Source: VBDM01 sp035651815 (lineage in GTDB: Bacteria; Pseudomonadota; Gammaproteobacteria; Burkholderiales; SG8-39). From it: a stretch of DNA of 64,000 nt. This document shows, in pieces, positions 52,241 through 64,000 of this stretch; positions within the stretch are counted from its first letter, which is position 1, and every line of letters begins with the position of its first letter. The notes below the pieces were generated by a model, which saw nothing but the letters and a program-made list of their open reading frames with translations, searched no databases and had not been told where the DNA came from. Location: contig DASRFB010000036.1 of the NCBI GenBank assembly GCA_035651815.1, positions 1 to 64,000 of the forward strand. The letters are read 5' to 3'. The position numbers were made by a program, and so were the translations under genes.

Positions 52241-52365
52241 GAGATGTCCTTCCGTGAGTGCACCGGTGAAAACGAGAACACCGCAGCAAGGACCGTACCG
52301 ATGCGCCTCGCCCGCGCGCGTCGCGTGCGGGCCGCGGCACGTTGTAAAAACGCGCGGGGCGCCGC

Positions 52366-52376
52366 GTAATTCTTAC
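52366..52376. promoter_or_regulatory. GTAATTCTTAC motif, copy 2
   Basis: This is the exact reverse complement of the 11-bp motif at 46188-46198. It lies in the 241-bp divergent region between the DUF4142 and PLD genes, 126 bp from the DUF4142 start. Two 11-bp matches in two divergent stress- and envelope-type promoters suggest a shared operator. Confidence 0.45.
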
Positions 52377-52481
52377 GCGATGAAACTCGGGCGTTGCGCC
52401 GATCGGCCCATGTCGCGGCAGCGCGACGGCCGGGCAACCGCGGTGCGCGAAAGCAGTCCAACGTGCAGCCAACCCGCATCC

Positions 52482-54677
52482 ATGCCCGAAGCTTCCGCAA
52501 ACGAAACGCTGTTCGAGATCGGCGAGAACTGCTGCGCGGTGAAGCGCAGCCGCCGCGTCGCCCTGCTCGTCGACGCCGAGAGCTACTTCGAGGCGTTCAT
52601 GCGCGCCGCCGAGCGCGCCGAGCGCTCGATCGTCGTGCTCGCCTGGGATTTCAACAGCCGCACGCCGCTGCGCATCGGGCCGGACGGCGAGCGCCTGCTG
52701 CTCGGCGATTTCCTGAACGGCCTCGCGCGGCGCCGCCGCCGGCTGCACGTTCGCGTGCTCGACTGGGACTATCCGATGGTGTTCGGCGTCGACCGCGAGC
52801 TGCCGCCGCTCTACGGCCTGTCGTGGACGCCGCACCGGCGCGTGCACTTGCGCTACGACGGCACGCATCCGCTCGCGGGCTCGCACCACCAGAAGATCGT
52901 CGTCATCGACGATCGCCTCGCCTTCGTCGGCGGGCTCGATCTCACCGCGCGGCGCTGGGACACCTCGGGCCACACCCCCGACGATCCGCGCCGCACCGCG
53001 AGCGGCAAGGCCTATCCGCCCTTCCACGACGTGATGATCGCGGTCGACGGCGAGGCCGCGGCGTCGCTCGCCGAGATCGCGCGCAAGCGCTGGCGTCTCG
53101 CGACGCATTCCGAGATCCCGCGCGTCGCGCGCGCGGGCGATCCGTGGCCCGAGTCGCTGCGCCCCGACATGACCGACGTCGACGTCGGCGTCGCGTGCAC
53201 CGCTCCCGAGATGAACGGCGAGAAAGGCGTGCGCGACGTCGAGCGCCTCTACCTCGACCTGATCGCGCGCGCGCGGCGCACGATCTACGTCGAGAACCAG
53301 TACTTCACCTCGCACACGATCGGAGAGGCGCTCGCCGCGCGGCTCGCCGAGCCCGACGGCCCGGAGATCGTGGTCGTGACGCGCCTCCTCAGCCACGGCT
53401 GGCTCGAGGAGATGACGATGCAGGTGCTGCGCACGCGCCTGATCCAGGCGCTGAAGGAAGTCGACCGCTACGGGCGCTTTCACGTCTACTACCCCGACAT
53501 CGACGGGCTCGCCGAGGGCGCGTGCATCGACGTGCACTCGAAGCTCATGGTCGTCGACGACGAGTGGCTGCGCGTCGGCTCGGCGAACCTGTCGAACCGC
53601 TCGATGGGGCTGGACACCGAGTGCGACGTCGTGGTCGAGGCCGGAGCGCGGCCCGAGCTGCGCCGCGCGGTCGGCGCCTTCCGCTACCGGCTGATCGGCG
53701 AGCACACGGGCGCCGCGGCCGAGGACGTCGCGCGCGAGATCGAGCGCTCGGGCGGGATGGCCGCGGCGATCGCGAAGCTCTCGAGCGGTCCGCGGCGGCT
53801 GCGCCCGCTCGACGACCTCAAGGACTGGCCCGAGGCCGTGGTCGACGCGATCGCGGTGGCCGACCCGGAGCGGCCGGTGTCGCTCGACCAGCTGGCCGAC
53901 GAGTTCGCGCAGGACGAGGTCGTGCGCGAGCGCCGCCACGTCGGCCGCAACGCGGCGATCGTCGCCTTCATCCTGCTCGCGCTCGGGCTCGCGTGGCGCT
54001 ACACGCCGCTCGCCGAGGCCGCGACGCCCGACGCGGTGCTCGATGGGTTCGACCGGTTCTCCGGCCACTGGTGGGCGCCGCTCGCGCTGCTGGTCGCGTA
54101 CACGCCGGCGAGCCTGGTGATGTTCCCGCGGCCGCTGATAACGCTCGCCACCGTGATCGCGTACGGACCGTGGACCGCGTTCGCCTTCTCGATCGCGGGC
54201 AACGTCATCGCCGCCTGCGTCGCGTACGCGGCGGGCCGAAGGTTCGGCCGCGACACCGTGCGCCGCATCGCGGGCGAGCGCCTGAACCGCCTGTGCGGCC
54301 TGCTCAGGCGCCGCGGCCTGCTCGCCGTCGTCGCCGTGCGCCTGGTGCCGGTCGCGCCTTTCGTGGTCGAGAACGTGGTCGGCGGCGCCGTGCACATCCG
54401 CTTCTGGCAGTTCGCCGTCGGCACGGCGATCGGGCACGTCCCGGGCACGCTCGCGACCACGGTGTTCGGCTCGCAGATCGAGGCGGCGCTGCGCGAGCCG
54501 GGCGACATCAACTGGTGGCTGGTCGGCGCGGCGACGGTGGTGCTCGGCGCGGCGATTTTCGCGATGCGGCGCTGGCTCGCTCGCCTGGAGTCCCGGGAAA
54601 AGGCGCGCGAGCCCGTGCGCCGCCGGGCGGCCGAGCGCGCGGTGCTCGCGCGCCGGCACGCGGAGCTCGGCTCGTGA
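52482..54677 (+). CDS. Phospholipase D-like protein fused to VTT/DedA membrane domain
   Basis: The 731-residue product has two phospholipase D catalytic motifs, HHQKIVVIDD (about 136-145) and HSKLMVVDDE (about 350-360). A C-terminal VTT/SNARE-associated (DedA-like) membrane domain follows (about 510-700, FVVENVVGGAVHIRFWQF). The start chosen is MPEASANETLFEIG; upstream in-frame ATGs at 52380 and 52410 would add low-complexity residues. The fusion resembles cardiolipin synthase/PLD proteins with a scramblase-like membrane part. It probably remodels phospholipids at the inner membrane. Confidence 0.9.
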   Translation: MPEASANETLFEIGENCCAVKRSRRVALLVDAESYFEAFMRAAERAERSIVVLAWDFNSRTPLRIGPDGERLLLGDFLNGLARRRRRLHVRVLDWDYPMVFGVDRELPPLYGLSWTPHRRVHLRYDGTHPLAGSHHQKIVVIDDRLAFVGGLDLTARRWDTSGHTPDDPRRTASGKAYPPFHDVMIAVDGEAAASLAEIARKRWRLATHSEIPRVARAGDPWPESLRPDMTDVDVGVACTAPEMNGEKGVRDVERLYLDLIARARRTIYVENQYFTSHTIGEALAARLAEPDGPEIVVVTRLLSHGWLEEMTMQVLRTRLIQALKEVDRYGRFHVYYPDIDGLAEGACIDVHSKLMVVDDEWLRVGSANLSNRSMGLDTECDVVVEAGARPELRRAVGAFRYRLIGEHTGAAAEDVAREIERSGGMAAAIAKLSSGPRRLRPLDDLKDWPEAVVDAIAVADPERPVSLDQLADEFAQDEVVRERRHVGRNAAIVAFILLALGLAWRYTPLAEAATPDAVLDGFDRFSGHWWAPLALLVAYTPASLVMFPRPLITLATVIAYGPWTAFAFSIAGNVIAACVAYAAGRRFGRDTVRRIAGERLNRLCGLLRRRGLLAVVAVRLVPVAPFVVENVVGGAVHIRFWQFAVGTAIGHVPGTLATTVFGSQIEAALREPGDINWWLVGAATVVLGAAIFAMRRWLARLESREKAREPVRRRAAERAVLARRHAELGS

Positions 54678-54742
54678 GCCGGCTTCCCGGCACTCCGGAG
54701 CGCGAGCGCGGTCGAAACCCCGGGGGGAGCTCCGAGGCCCGC

Positions 54743-55873
54743 ATGCACCTGGTCGACACGACGATGTTCTTCGCCGCGCGCGGCGGCGGCGTGCAGCGCT
54801 ACCTGTCCGCGAAGCGCGCCTGGCTGCGGCGCCACGGCGCCGCGCGGCACACCATCGTCGCCCCCGGCGCGGCCGACGGCGAGGCGCAGCCCGGCATCAC
54901 GACGCTGCGCACGCGCGCGCGCCCGCGTCCCTACGGGTTTCCGTTTCCGCTGCGGCTGCGCGCCTGGCGGCGCGCGCTGGTGCGCCTCGCGCCCGACCTG
55001 ATCGAGGCGGGCGACCCGTTCACCCCGGCGTGGGCGGCGCTGCGCGCGGGCCAGGACCTCGGCGTCCCGGCAATCGGGTTCTATCACTCCGACCTCGTGC
55101 GCCTGGTCGGCACGCGGCTCGGGACCGCCGCGGAGTCCGCGGCCGCGCGCTACGTGAGGCAGCTCTACCGCGAGTTCGACCTGGTGATGGCGCCCTCGCG
55201 CTACGTGGCGTCGAAGCTGCGCGAGCTGGGACTCGAGCGCGTCGTGCACCAGCCGCTCGGCGTCGACGCCTCGGTGTTTCACCCGGGGCGCCGCGACCCG
55301 GGCCTGCGCCGCGCGCTCGGCCTGCCCGAGAACACGCGGCTGCTCGTCTTCGCCGGCCGCTTCGCGCACGAGAAGAACCTGCCGATGCTGCTCGCGGCGT
55401 TCCGCAAGCTCGGGCCCCGCTACCACCTGCTGCTCGTCGGCGGCGGCATGGAGCTCGCGCCGCAGCGCAACGTCACCGTGCTCGACTTCCAGACGCGCGA
55501 GGCCGAGCTCGCGCGCCTGGTCGCGAGCTGCGACGCGCTCGTCCACGCCGGCGCGCAGGAGACCTTCGGCCTGGTGGTGCTCGAGGCGATGGCGTGCGGC
55601 CTGCCGGTCGTCGGCGTCGCCGCGGGCGGCGTCGCCGAGCTGGTCGGCGAGCGCCACGGCGTGCTGGTGCGGCCGGGAAGCGCCGCGGCGCTCGCCGAAG
55701 GCATCGAAGCGGCGTACTCCGCCGACGTCGCCGTCCTCGGCGCTCGCGCGCGCGAGGCCGTCGAGCGCCGCTACAGCTGGGATTGCGTGATGCAGTCGCT
55801 CCTCGGGATCTACCGCCAGCGGCTGCTCGTCTCGAGCGCGGACGGCGTGGGCGAGGCGTATGCGCTGCGCTGA
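54743..55873 (+). CDS. GT4-family glycosyltransferase
   Basis: This 376-residue GT-B transferase has the Gly-rich N-terminal acceptor loop FFAARGGGVQRYLSAK. The donor-binding motif is RFAHEKNLPMLLAAFRKLG, and the EX7E-type signature is ETFGLVVLEAMACGLPVVG (about 275-293). The ATG at 54743 follows GGGGGGAG; a GTG at 54674 overlapping the PLD stop would add 23 Arg-rich residues. It is probably co-expressed with the PLD and DUF2334 genes, overlapping the latter by 14 bp. Confidence 0.92.
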   Translation: MHLVDTTMFFAARGGGVQRYLSAKRAWLRRHGAARHTIVAPGAADGEAQPGITTLRTRARPRPYGFPFPLRLRAWRRALVRLAPDLIEAGDPFTPAWAALRAGQDLGVPAIGFYHSDLVRLVGTRLGTAAESAAARYVRQLYREFDLVMAPSRYVASKLRELGLERVVHQPLGVDASVFHPGRRDPGLRRALGLPENTRLLVFAGRFAHEKNLPMLLAAFRKLGPRYHLLLVGGGMELAPQRNVTVLDFQTREAELARLVASCDALVHAGAQETFGLVVLEAMACGLPVVGVAAGGVAELVGERHGVLVRPGSAAALAEGIEAAYSADVAVLGARAREAVERRYSWDCVMQSLLGIYRQRLLVSSADGVGEAYALR

Positions 55874-56648
55874 GCGGGCCTCGGTCTGCATCTCGGTGCA
55901 CGACGTCGCGCCCGCGACGTGGCCGCGCTGCGCGCGCCTGCTCGCGATGCTCGACGAGTGCGGCGCGGGACCGGTGACGCTGCTCGTCGTGCCCGACTTC
56001 CACCACGGCGGCCGCATCGACCTCTATCCGTGGTTCGTGCGCGCGATCGACGAGCGCCGCGCGCGCGGCGACGAGATCGCGCTGCACGGCTATTACCACG
56101 AGGACGAGGCGCCGCCGCCGCGCGGGCCGCTCGGCTGGGTCGAGCGCCGCGTCCTCACGCAGGGCGAAGGCGAGTTCGCGGCGCTCGGCGCCGAGGAGGC
56201 GCTCGCGCGGCTGCGGCGCGGCGCCGCGCTGATGGCGTCGCTCGGCTGGTCCGTGCGCGGCTTCGTCCCGCCCGCGTGGCTGCTGGGGCGCGGCGCCCGC
56301 ATCGCGCTGTCCCGGCTGACGGGCGGGCGCGACGGCTTCGCGTACGCGACGACGCGAAGCGGCGTGTACCGCCTTCCCGACTGGCGATACACCTTCTCGC
56401 CGAGCCTGGTGTGCACCGTGCGCAGCGCGTGGCGGCGCTCGCTGTCGCAGTCGCTGAACGCGGCGACGTTCTCGGTCGCGAGCCGCGGCCCTCTGCTGCG
56501 GCTGTCGCTGCATCCGGTCGACGCGGAGCACCCGGACGTGATGGCGCGCTGGCGCGGCTGGATCGCGCGCGCGCTCGAGCATCACGCGCCCGCGACCAAG
56601 CTGCAGTGGATCACGGCCGAAGGCTGGGTCGCATCCGCCGCGTCGTAG
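55860..56648 (+). CDS. DUF2334 polysaccharide deacetylase-like protein
   Basis: The 262-residue product has the carbohydrate-esterase-4-like fold of DUF2334. The catalytic start is VCISVHDVAP, the metal motif is ALHGYYHEDEAPPP (about 79-92), and the second His region is RLSLHPVDAEHPDV. It overlaps the GT4 gene, so the pair may make and deacetylate the same sugar or glycolipid. It starts at an ATG inside the last codons of that gene. Confidence 0.89.
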   Translation: MRCAERASVCISVHDVAPATWPRCARLLAMLDECGAGPVTLLVVPDFHHGGRIDLYPWFVRAIDERRARGDEIALHGYYHEDEAPPPRGPLGWVERRVLTQGEGEFAALGAEEALARLRRGAALMASLGWSVRGFVPPAWLLGRGARIALSRLTGGRDGFAYATTRSGVYRLPDWRYTFSPSLVCTVRSAWRRSLSQSLNAATFSVASRGPLLRLSLHPVDAEHPDVMARWRGWIARALEHHAPATKLQWITAEGWVASAAS

Positions 56649-56707
56649 CGCGTGGCATGTTTTCTGCATCGCGTGAGCCGACGTTTCCGATTCCAGGATC
56701 ACCCATC

Positions 56708-56923
56708 ATGGTCAACGAGAAGTCGCCGTCCGACGACGGCGAAGCGGCCAACGCGGAGCGCAAGCCGGCGCGCCGCTCGCGGCCCGGGGCCGCGGGGCTC
56801 GCGCGCGATACGGACGGACGCCGCTCGAGCGACGCGCTGAAGCGCAACCAGGAGCGCCTCGGCGTGGGGGCCGACCATCGCACCGAGTCGATGAAGAAGG
56901 GCAAGCGCGGGACCTTTCCCTGA
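56708..56923 (+). CDS. Small hypothetical protein (71 aa)
   Basis: This basic, hydrophilic protein starts MVNEKSPSDDGEAANAERKP and ends MKKGKRGTFP. A CCAGGA site precedes the ATG at 56708. It has no hydrophobic segment and looks intrinsically disordered. The KRGTFP tail recalls small stress-type proteins of Burkholderiales, but I cannot assign a family. It follows the DUF2334 gene by 59 bp. Confidence 0.6.
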   Translation: MVNEKSPSDDGEAANAERKPARRSRPGAAGLARDTDGRRSSDALKRNQERLGVGADHRTESMKKGKRGTFP

Positions 56924-57130
56924 GCGCAGGGGCCCGGGAAGTCTTACACCGGGGCGTGCAGCTTTTACCGCTTCGAGGTCGAGGTCAACCCGAAATATCC
57001 TCGCGGCCACGCGTCCGCCTGGGGCTCGCTGCGGCGGTCGCCCGTCGGAACATTCGCGCAGGCGCTCTTCGCGGGCGCGGCGGCGGCGGCTCGACGCGGG
57101 CGCGCCGCGCGAGGCGCTTGACGAAGCGCA

Positions 57131-57607
57131 TCACGAGCGCGCCTTCTTCTTGACCACGGCGCGCAGGCACATCGCCACCGCGCCCGAGAGCGCCTCGTCG
57201 AACTCGGGCTCGGCACCGCTCACGCCGACCGCGATGCCGTCCACGCAGACGCTGCCCCAGAGCGGCGTGTCGTCGCGCGCGAGCAGGTGCGGCGAGAGCG
57301 CGCGCACCGCGTGCGAGTCGCGCCCGGTGCGCCAGGCGAGCCGCGCCTTGGCGCGCGCGTAGCCCGCGTAGTCGGCGTCCCATTCGGCGCGCGGCTTGCC
57401 GAAGCCCTGCTCGGCGAGGATCGCCTGCTCGAACGCGCACGAGCCGGGCGGCCGCGACGGGTCCATCACCACGACGTAGAGGACGCCGCTCTGGCCGACG
57501 CTCGCGTCGCCCGCGGCGCGCTCGAGGAGCGGCGCGGCGAGGCGCAGCGCCTCGTGCGCCGCGTCGCGGTCGACGAACAGCCCCGGCGTGTCGAGCTCGC
57601 GCTTCAT
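57131..57607 (-). CDS. Conserved-looking hypothetical protein (158 aa)
   Basis: The 158-residue product (MKRELDTPGLFVDRDAAHEA onward) has an alpha/beta composition and no signal peptide or membrane helix. Segments such as GVLYVVVMDPSRPPGSCAF and LWGSVCVDGIAVGVSGAEPE resemble a small GlcG/HbpS-type ligand-binding fold, but this is weak. The C-terminus is basic (VVKKKARS). It lies downstream of the ABC-HATPase-REC gene by 43 bp on the same strand and could be co-transcribed. Confidence 0.7.
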   Translation of the reverse strand: MKRELDTPGLFVDRDAAHEALRLAAPLLERAAGDASVGQSGVLYVVVMDPSRPPGSCAFEQAILAEQGFGKPRAEWDADYAGYARAKARLAWRTGRDSHAVRALSPHLLARDDTPLWGSVCVDGIAVGVSGAEPEFDEALSGAVAMCLRAVVKKKARS

Positions 57608-57650
57608 GCTGCGTAGAGGTTAATCGCGGTCTGCAAAGGAACGCCTCGCG

Positions 57651-60356
<2,706 letters not shown>

Positions 60357-60508
60357 GGAAGCTCAGTTATTGCACCAAGCGTGCCAACGGACCGCCGGCG
60401 CAGTCGATGCGCCGATCGGGCCAGGCGCGCGGCACGGCACCGAACGTGCTCCGCTCTCGGGTAGACGTGCCGCAGTATCCTTCACGGCGCCGGCGCCGCG
60501 GCAAGTGA

Positions 60509-61515
<1,007 letters not shown>

Positions 61516-61519
<4 letters not shown>

Positions 61520-62667
61520 GGATGGACCGCCGCGCTAGCGGCAGGGGCGCGGGCGCCGCGCGCGCCCGCGGGAAAGCGCTCGAGCAGCGCGCGCGCCTCG
61601 GCGATCACGCTCTCGGGCGCGACGCCTTGCGCGCACTCGTGGCCGTAGGGACAGCTCGCGTACGTGCACGGCCGGCACGCGAGCTCGTAGGCGAGCACGC
61701 GGTGCCGCTCGGGATCGAGCGGCGACCAGCGCGCGGTGTCGGCGCCGCACGAGACCACCACGCTCGGCGTGCGCGTCGCGGCGGCGACGTGCGAGACGCC
61801 CGTGTCGTTGCACACGAGCAGCCGCGCCCTCGCGATCAGCGCGGCGAGCGCGCCGAGGGACGTGCGGCCGGTCAGGTCGACCGCGCGCGCGCGCATCGCG
61901 CCCGCGACCGCGCAGGTGATCGCGGCCTCGCCGGCCGTGCCGGTCAGCACCACCGTGTGGCCCTCGGCGGCGAGCGCGTCGGCGACGCGCGCGAAGCGCT
62001 CGGGCGGCCAGCGGCGCGACGCGAGCTGCGCGCCGGGGTGCACGCACACGACCTGGGCGGGCCGGAAGCGGAAGGCCGTGGCGAGCCGCGCCAGCTCATC
62101 GCGGTCGACCTCGTCGATCGGGAACTCGAGCTCGATGCCCGAGCCCGGGACGCCGAGGCGCTCGAGCAGGCGAAGCGGACGCAGCACCTCGTGCTCGCGC
62201 GGCTCCCACGGCAGGAAGCGCAGCGGGTCGGGGCAATAGCCGCCGCGCGGAAAGAACCCGGCGCAGCGGCGCGCGCCGAGCAGCGCCGCGACCGCGTTGG
62301 TGAGCCGCCCGTCGCCGTGCAGCTGCAGCGCGAGGTCGAAGCCGCGGTCCTGCGCGTCGGCGAGAAACGCGGCGAAGGCGCGCGGGTCGCAGGCGCGCTC
62401 GGGCAGCCCCGGGAAACCCGGGAACTCGATGAAGTCGTCGACGATGCGCGAGTAGCGCGCGGCGAGCTCGCGCGCCCGCGGCAGCGCGATCAGCGTGATG
62501 CGCGAGTGCGGCCACGCGGCGCGCAGGGCGCGCAGCGCCGGGACCGCGCACAGCATGTCGCCGAGCTGCAGCGCGCGCAGCACCGCGACGTTCGACGGCG
62601 CGCCTTCGGGCGGAGCGACGGGAACGCCGCCGGACGAGCGCGCCGCTTCGAACGCCTCGCGCCTCAC
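61516..62667 (-). CDS. Glycosyltransferase family 9 (heptosyltransferase-like)
   Basis: This 383-residue GT-B transferase is of the ADP-heptose:LPS heptosyltransferase family: LRALQLGDMLCAVPALRAL near the start, CVHPGAQLASRRWPPERFA, and the C-terminal LLVCNDTGVSHVAAATRTP. The start is a GTG overlapping the carbamoyltransferase stop (GTGA). A Cys-rich segment (CRPCTYASCPYGHECAQG) near the C-terminus is seen in some GT9 proteins. It probably adds a sugar to LPS core or capsule. Confidence 0.92.
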
Positions 62668-64000
62668 CGCGGATCCTTCTCGAGGAGGAACGGGCCGATC
62701 ACCAGCGCGTCGATCGGCGAGGTCCAGAAGCATTCGATCGCGTCGCGCGGCGAGCACACCATCGGCTCGCCGCGCGTGTTGAAGGAGGTGTTCACGAGCA
62801 CGGGAATGCCCGTGCGCCGCTGGAAGGCGCGCAGCAGGTCGTAGTAGAGCGGGTGCTGCGAGCGGTTGACCGTCTGGATGCGCGCGGTGCCGTCGACGTG
62901 GCGCACAGCGGGGATCCGCTCCGCCTTGTCCGGGACGACGTCGTGCACGAACAGCATGAAGGGCGACGCGCCGGCGCGCTCGAACCACGCGGGCGCCTCC
63001 TCCTCGACGACGGCCGGCGCGACGGGCCGGAAATCCTCGCGGTCCTTGATCTCGTTCAGGCGCGCCTGCATGTCGGCCGAGAGCGGCGAGGCGAGGATCG
63101 AGCGCGCGCCGAGCGCGCGCGGGCCGAATTCCATGCGGCCCTGGAACCAGCCGACGATTTTGTCCTCGGCGAGGATCCCGGCGGTCTGGTCGGCCACATT
63201 GGACAAGCGTCGATACGTGAGCTTCGCCCGCCGGAGGAAGGCCTCGATCTCGGTCTCGCCGTACTCGGGCCCGAGGTACGCGTGGTTCATGCGCCAGCGC
63301 CGGCCGCCGCCGCGAGCCTGGCGGTCGACGAGGAGCGCCGCGCCGAGCGCCGTGCCGGCGTCGCCCGCGGCGGGCTGCACCCACACGCCGCGAAAAAAGG
63401 CGGCGTCGCGGATGCGCGCGTTCATCACGCAGTTCAGCGCGACGCCGCCCGCCATGGCGAGGTGCTCGGCGCCCGTCTCGCGGCGCAGCCAGCGCGCGAG
63501 CTCGACCGCCGTCTCCTCGAGCAGCGCCTGCAGCGAGCGCGCGAGATCGAAGTGCTTCGCGAGCAGCTCGGCGCCGCGCTTCCTCGGCGGCCCGAAGCGC
63601 TCGGCGAGCCGCGTCTCGTGCACGACGTAGTCGCCGCCGCCCTTCAACTCGACCATCTCGCGAAACTCCGAGAGATATTCGGGTTTCCCGTACGAGGCGA
63701 GCGCCATCACCTTGTACTCGTCCGATGAGTGCAGGAAGCCGAGGTAATCGGTGACCTGCTCGTAGAGAAGCCCGAGCGAGTGCGGCACCTCGACCTGGCC
63801 GATGCGCCGGTAGCGCTCGCCGTCGAAGTGGCCGTAGCTCGTCGTCGCGCGCTCGCCGCGGCCGTCGAGCGTCATCACCGCGCACTCGTCGTAAGGCGCC
63901 GCGAGGTACGCGCTCGCCTCGTGCGCGCCGTGGTGCTCGATGAAGTGCCAGCGCCAGCGCCGGTCGGTCTTCGCCGAGGCGAAGCGCGCGCGCAGGTGGT
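62664..64000 (-). CDS. Carbamoyltransferase, NodU/TobZ family, N-terminus outside window
   Basis: This enzyme transfers a carbamoyl group from carbamoyl phosphate to a sugar hydroxyl. The frame is open at the window edge, so the N-terminal start is missing; about 445 residues are visible. Key parts are EHHGAHEASAYLA (the metal/His motif of the kae1-like domain), AVMTLDGRGERATTSYG and MAGGVALNCVMNARI. The C-terminal GRMEFGPRALGARSIL and NTSFNTRGEPMVCSP are also present. It leads a minus-strand operon with GT9 and UDP-glucuronate decarboxylase, so it likely decorates an exopolysaccharide or LPS sugar. Confidence 0.93.
   Translation of the reverse strand, partial: HLRARFASAKTDRRWRWHFIEHHGAHEASAYLAAPYDECAVMTLDGRGERATTSYGHFDGERYRRIGQVEVPHSLGLLYEQVTDYLGFLHSSDEYKVMALASYGKPEYLSEFREMVELKGGGDYVVHETRLAERFGPPRKRGAELLAKHFDLARSLQALLEETAVELARWLRRETGAEHLAMAGGVALNCVMNARIRDAAFFRGVWVQPAAGDAGTALGAALLVDRQARGGGRRWRMNHAYLGPEYGETEIEAFLRRAKLTYRRLSNVADQTAGILAEDKIVGWFQGRMEFGPRALGARSILASPLSADMQARLNEIKDREDFRPVAPAVVEEEAPAWFERAGASPFMLFVHDVVPDKAERIPAVRHVDGTARIQTVNRSQHPLYYDLLRAFQRRTGIPVLVNTSFNTRGEPMVCSPRDAIECFWTSPIDALVIGPFLLEKDPR

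Noticed and set aside
51135..54659. Very long minus-strand frame (1174 codons) across the DUF4142 and PLD genes
   Set aside because: It crosses two real genes in another frame, is Arg/His/Ala-rich and shows no recognisable domain.

Overview
The window is high-GC chromosomal DNA of a betaproteobacterium, most likely Burkholderiales-affiliated. This is inferred from gene order and families: dnaA-dnaN-gyrB running away from rpmH-rnpA-yidD-yidC-mnmE, then mnmG-rsmG-parA-parB, a GTP-type PEP carboxykinase, a Bug/TctC receptor and many aromatic-catabolism families. It covers the replication-origin region: perfect DnaA boxes lie on both sides of dnaA, and a near-consensus parS site sits about 2.6 kb before parA.

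Layout. 1-4542 (minus): gyrB (cut by the window start), dnaN, dnaA. 4543-4719: dnaA/rpmH intergenic region with a DnaA box and the rpmH promoter. 4720-8479 (plus): rpmH, rnpA, yidD, yidC, mnmE. 8774-10606: pckG, closed by a clear terminator. 10734-10749: parS. 10849-15042: mnmG, rsmG, parA, parB, with start/stop overlaps. 15055-17112 (minus): TonB-dependent receptor. 17278-24357 (plus): a catabolic cluster with a Rieske oxygenase (large and small subunits), a 4,5-dihydroxyphthalate decarboxylase-like protein, an ornithine cyclodeaminase-family enzyme, a double-cupin dioxygenase-like protein, an HTH-citrate synthase-like protein and an alpha/beta hydrolase. 24362-30536 (minus): Bug receptor, ThDP enzyme, CobW-type GTPase, LVIVD-repeat protein and a beta-hydroxyacid dehydrogenase-type enzyme. 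30643-40798 (plus): CocE-type hydrolase, zeta-like GST, alpha/beta hydrolase, isochorismatase-like hydrolase, a complete branched-chain-amino-acid-type ABC importer and an ACMSD-type amidohydrolase. 40749-46063 (minus): a membrane/spermidine synthase-like fusion, a second dehydrogenase, an SRPBCC-Hsp20 fusion and a free SRPBCC protein. 46307-51481 (plus): a coupled glycan-type operon (GT2, radical SAM, GT-B, methyltransferase, PIG-L deacetylase, GT2). 51533-57607: DUF4142 protein, PLD-VTT fusion, GT-B, DUF2334 deacetylase and small unknowns. 57651-64000 (minus): an ABC exporter fused to histidine-kinase-like and receiver domains, then UDP-glucuronate decarboxylase, GT9 and a NodU-type carbamoyltransferase (cut by the window end).

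The left quarter is conserved core. From about 15 kb the window is accessory, with two themes: uptake and breakdown of aromatic or organic acids, and surface-glycan or envelope-stress functions. The best candidates for something undescribed are the ABC exporter-HATPase-REC fusion (57651-60356), the LivH-type permease with an internal duplication (36087-37163), the HTH-citrate synthase-like protein with altered catalytic residues, and the SRPBCC-Hsp20 fusion beside its own paralogue.
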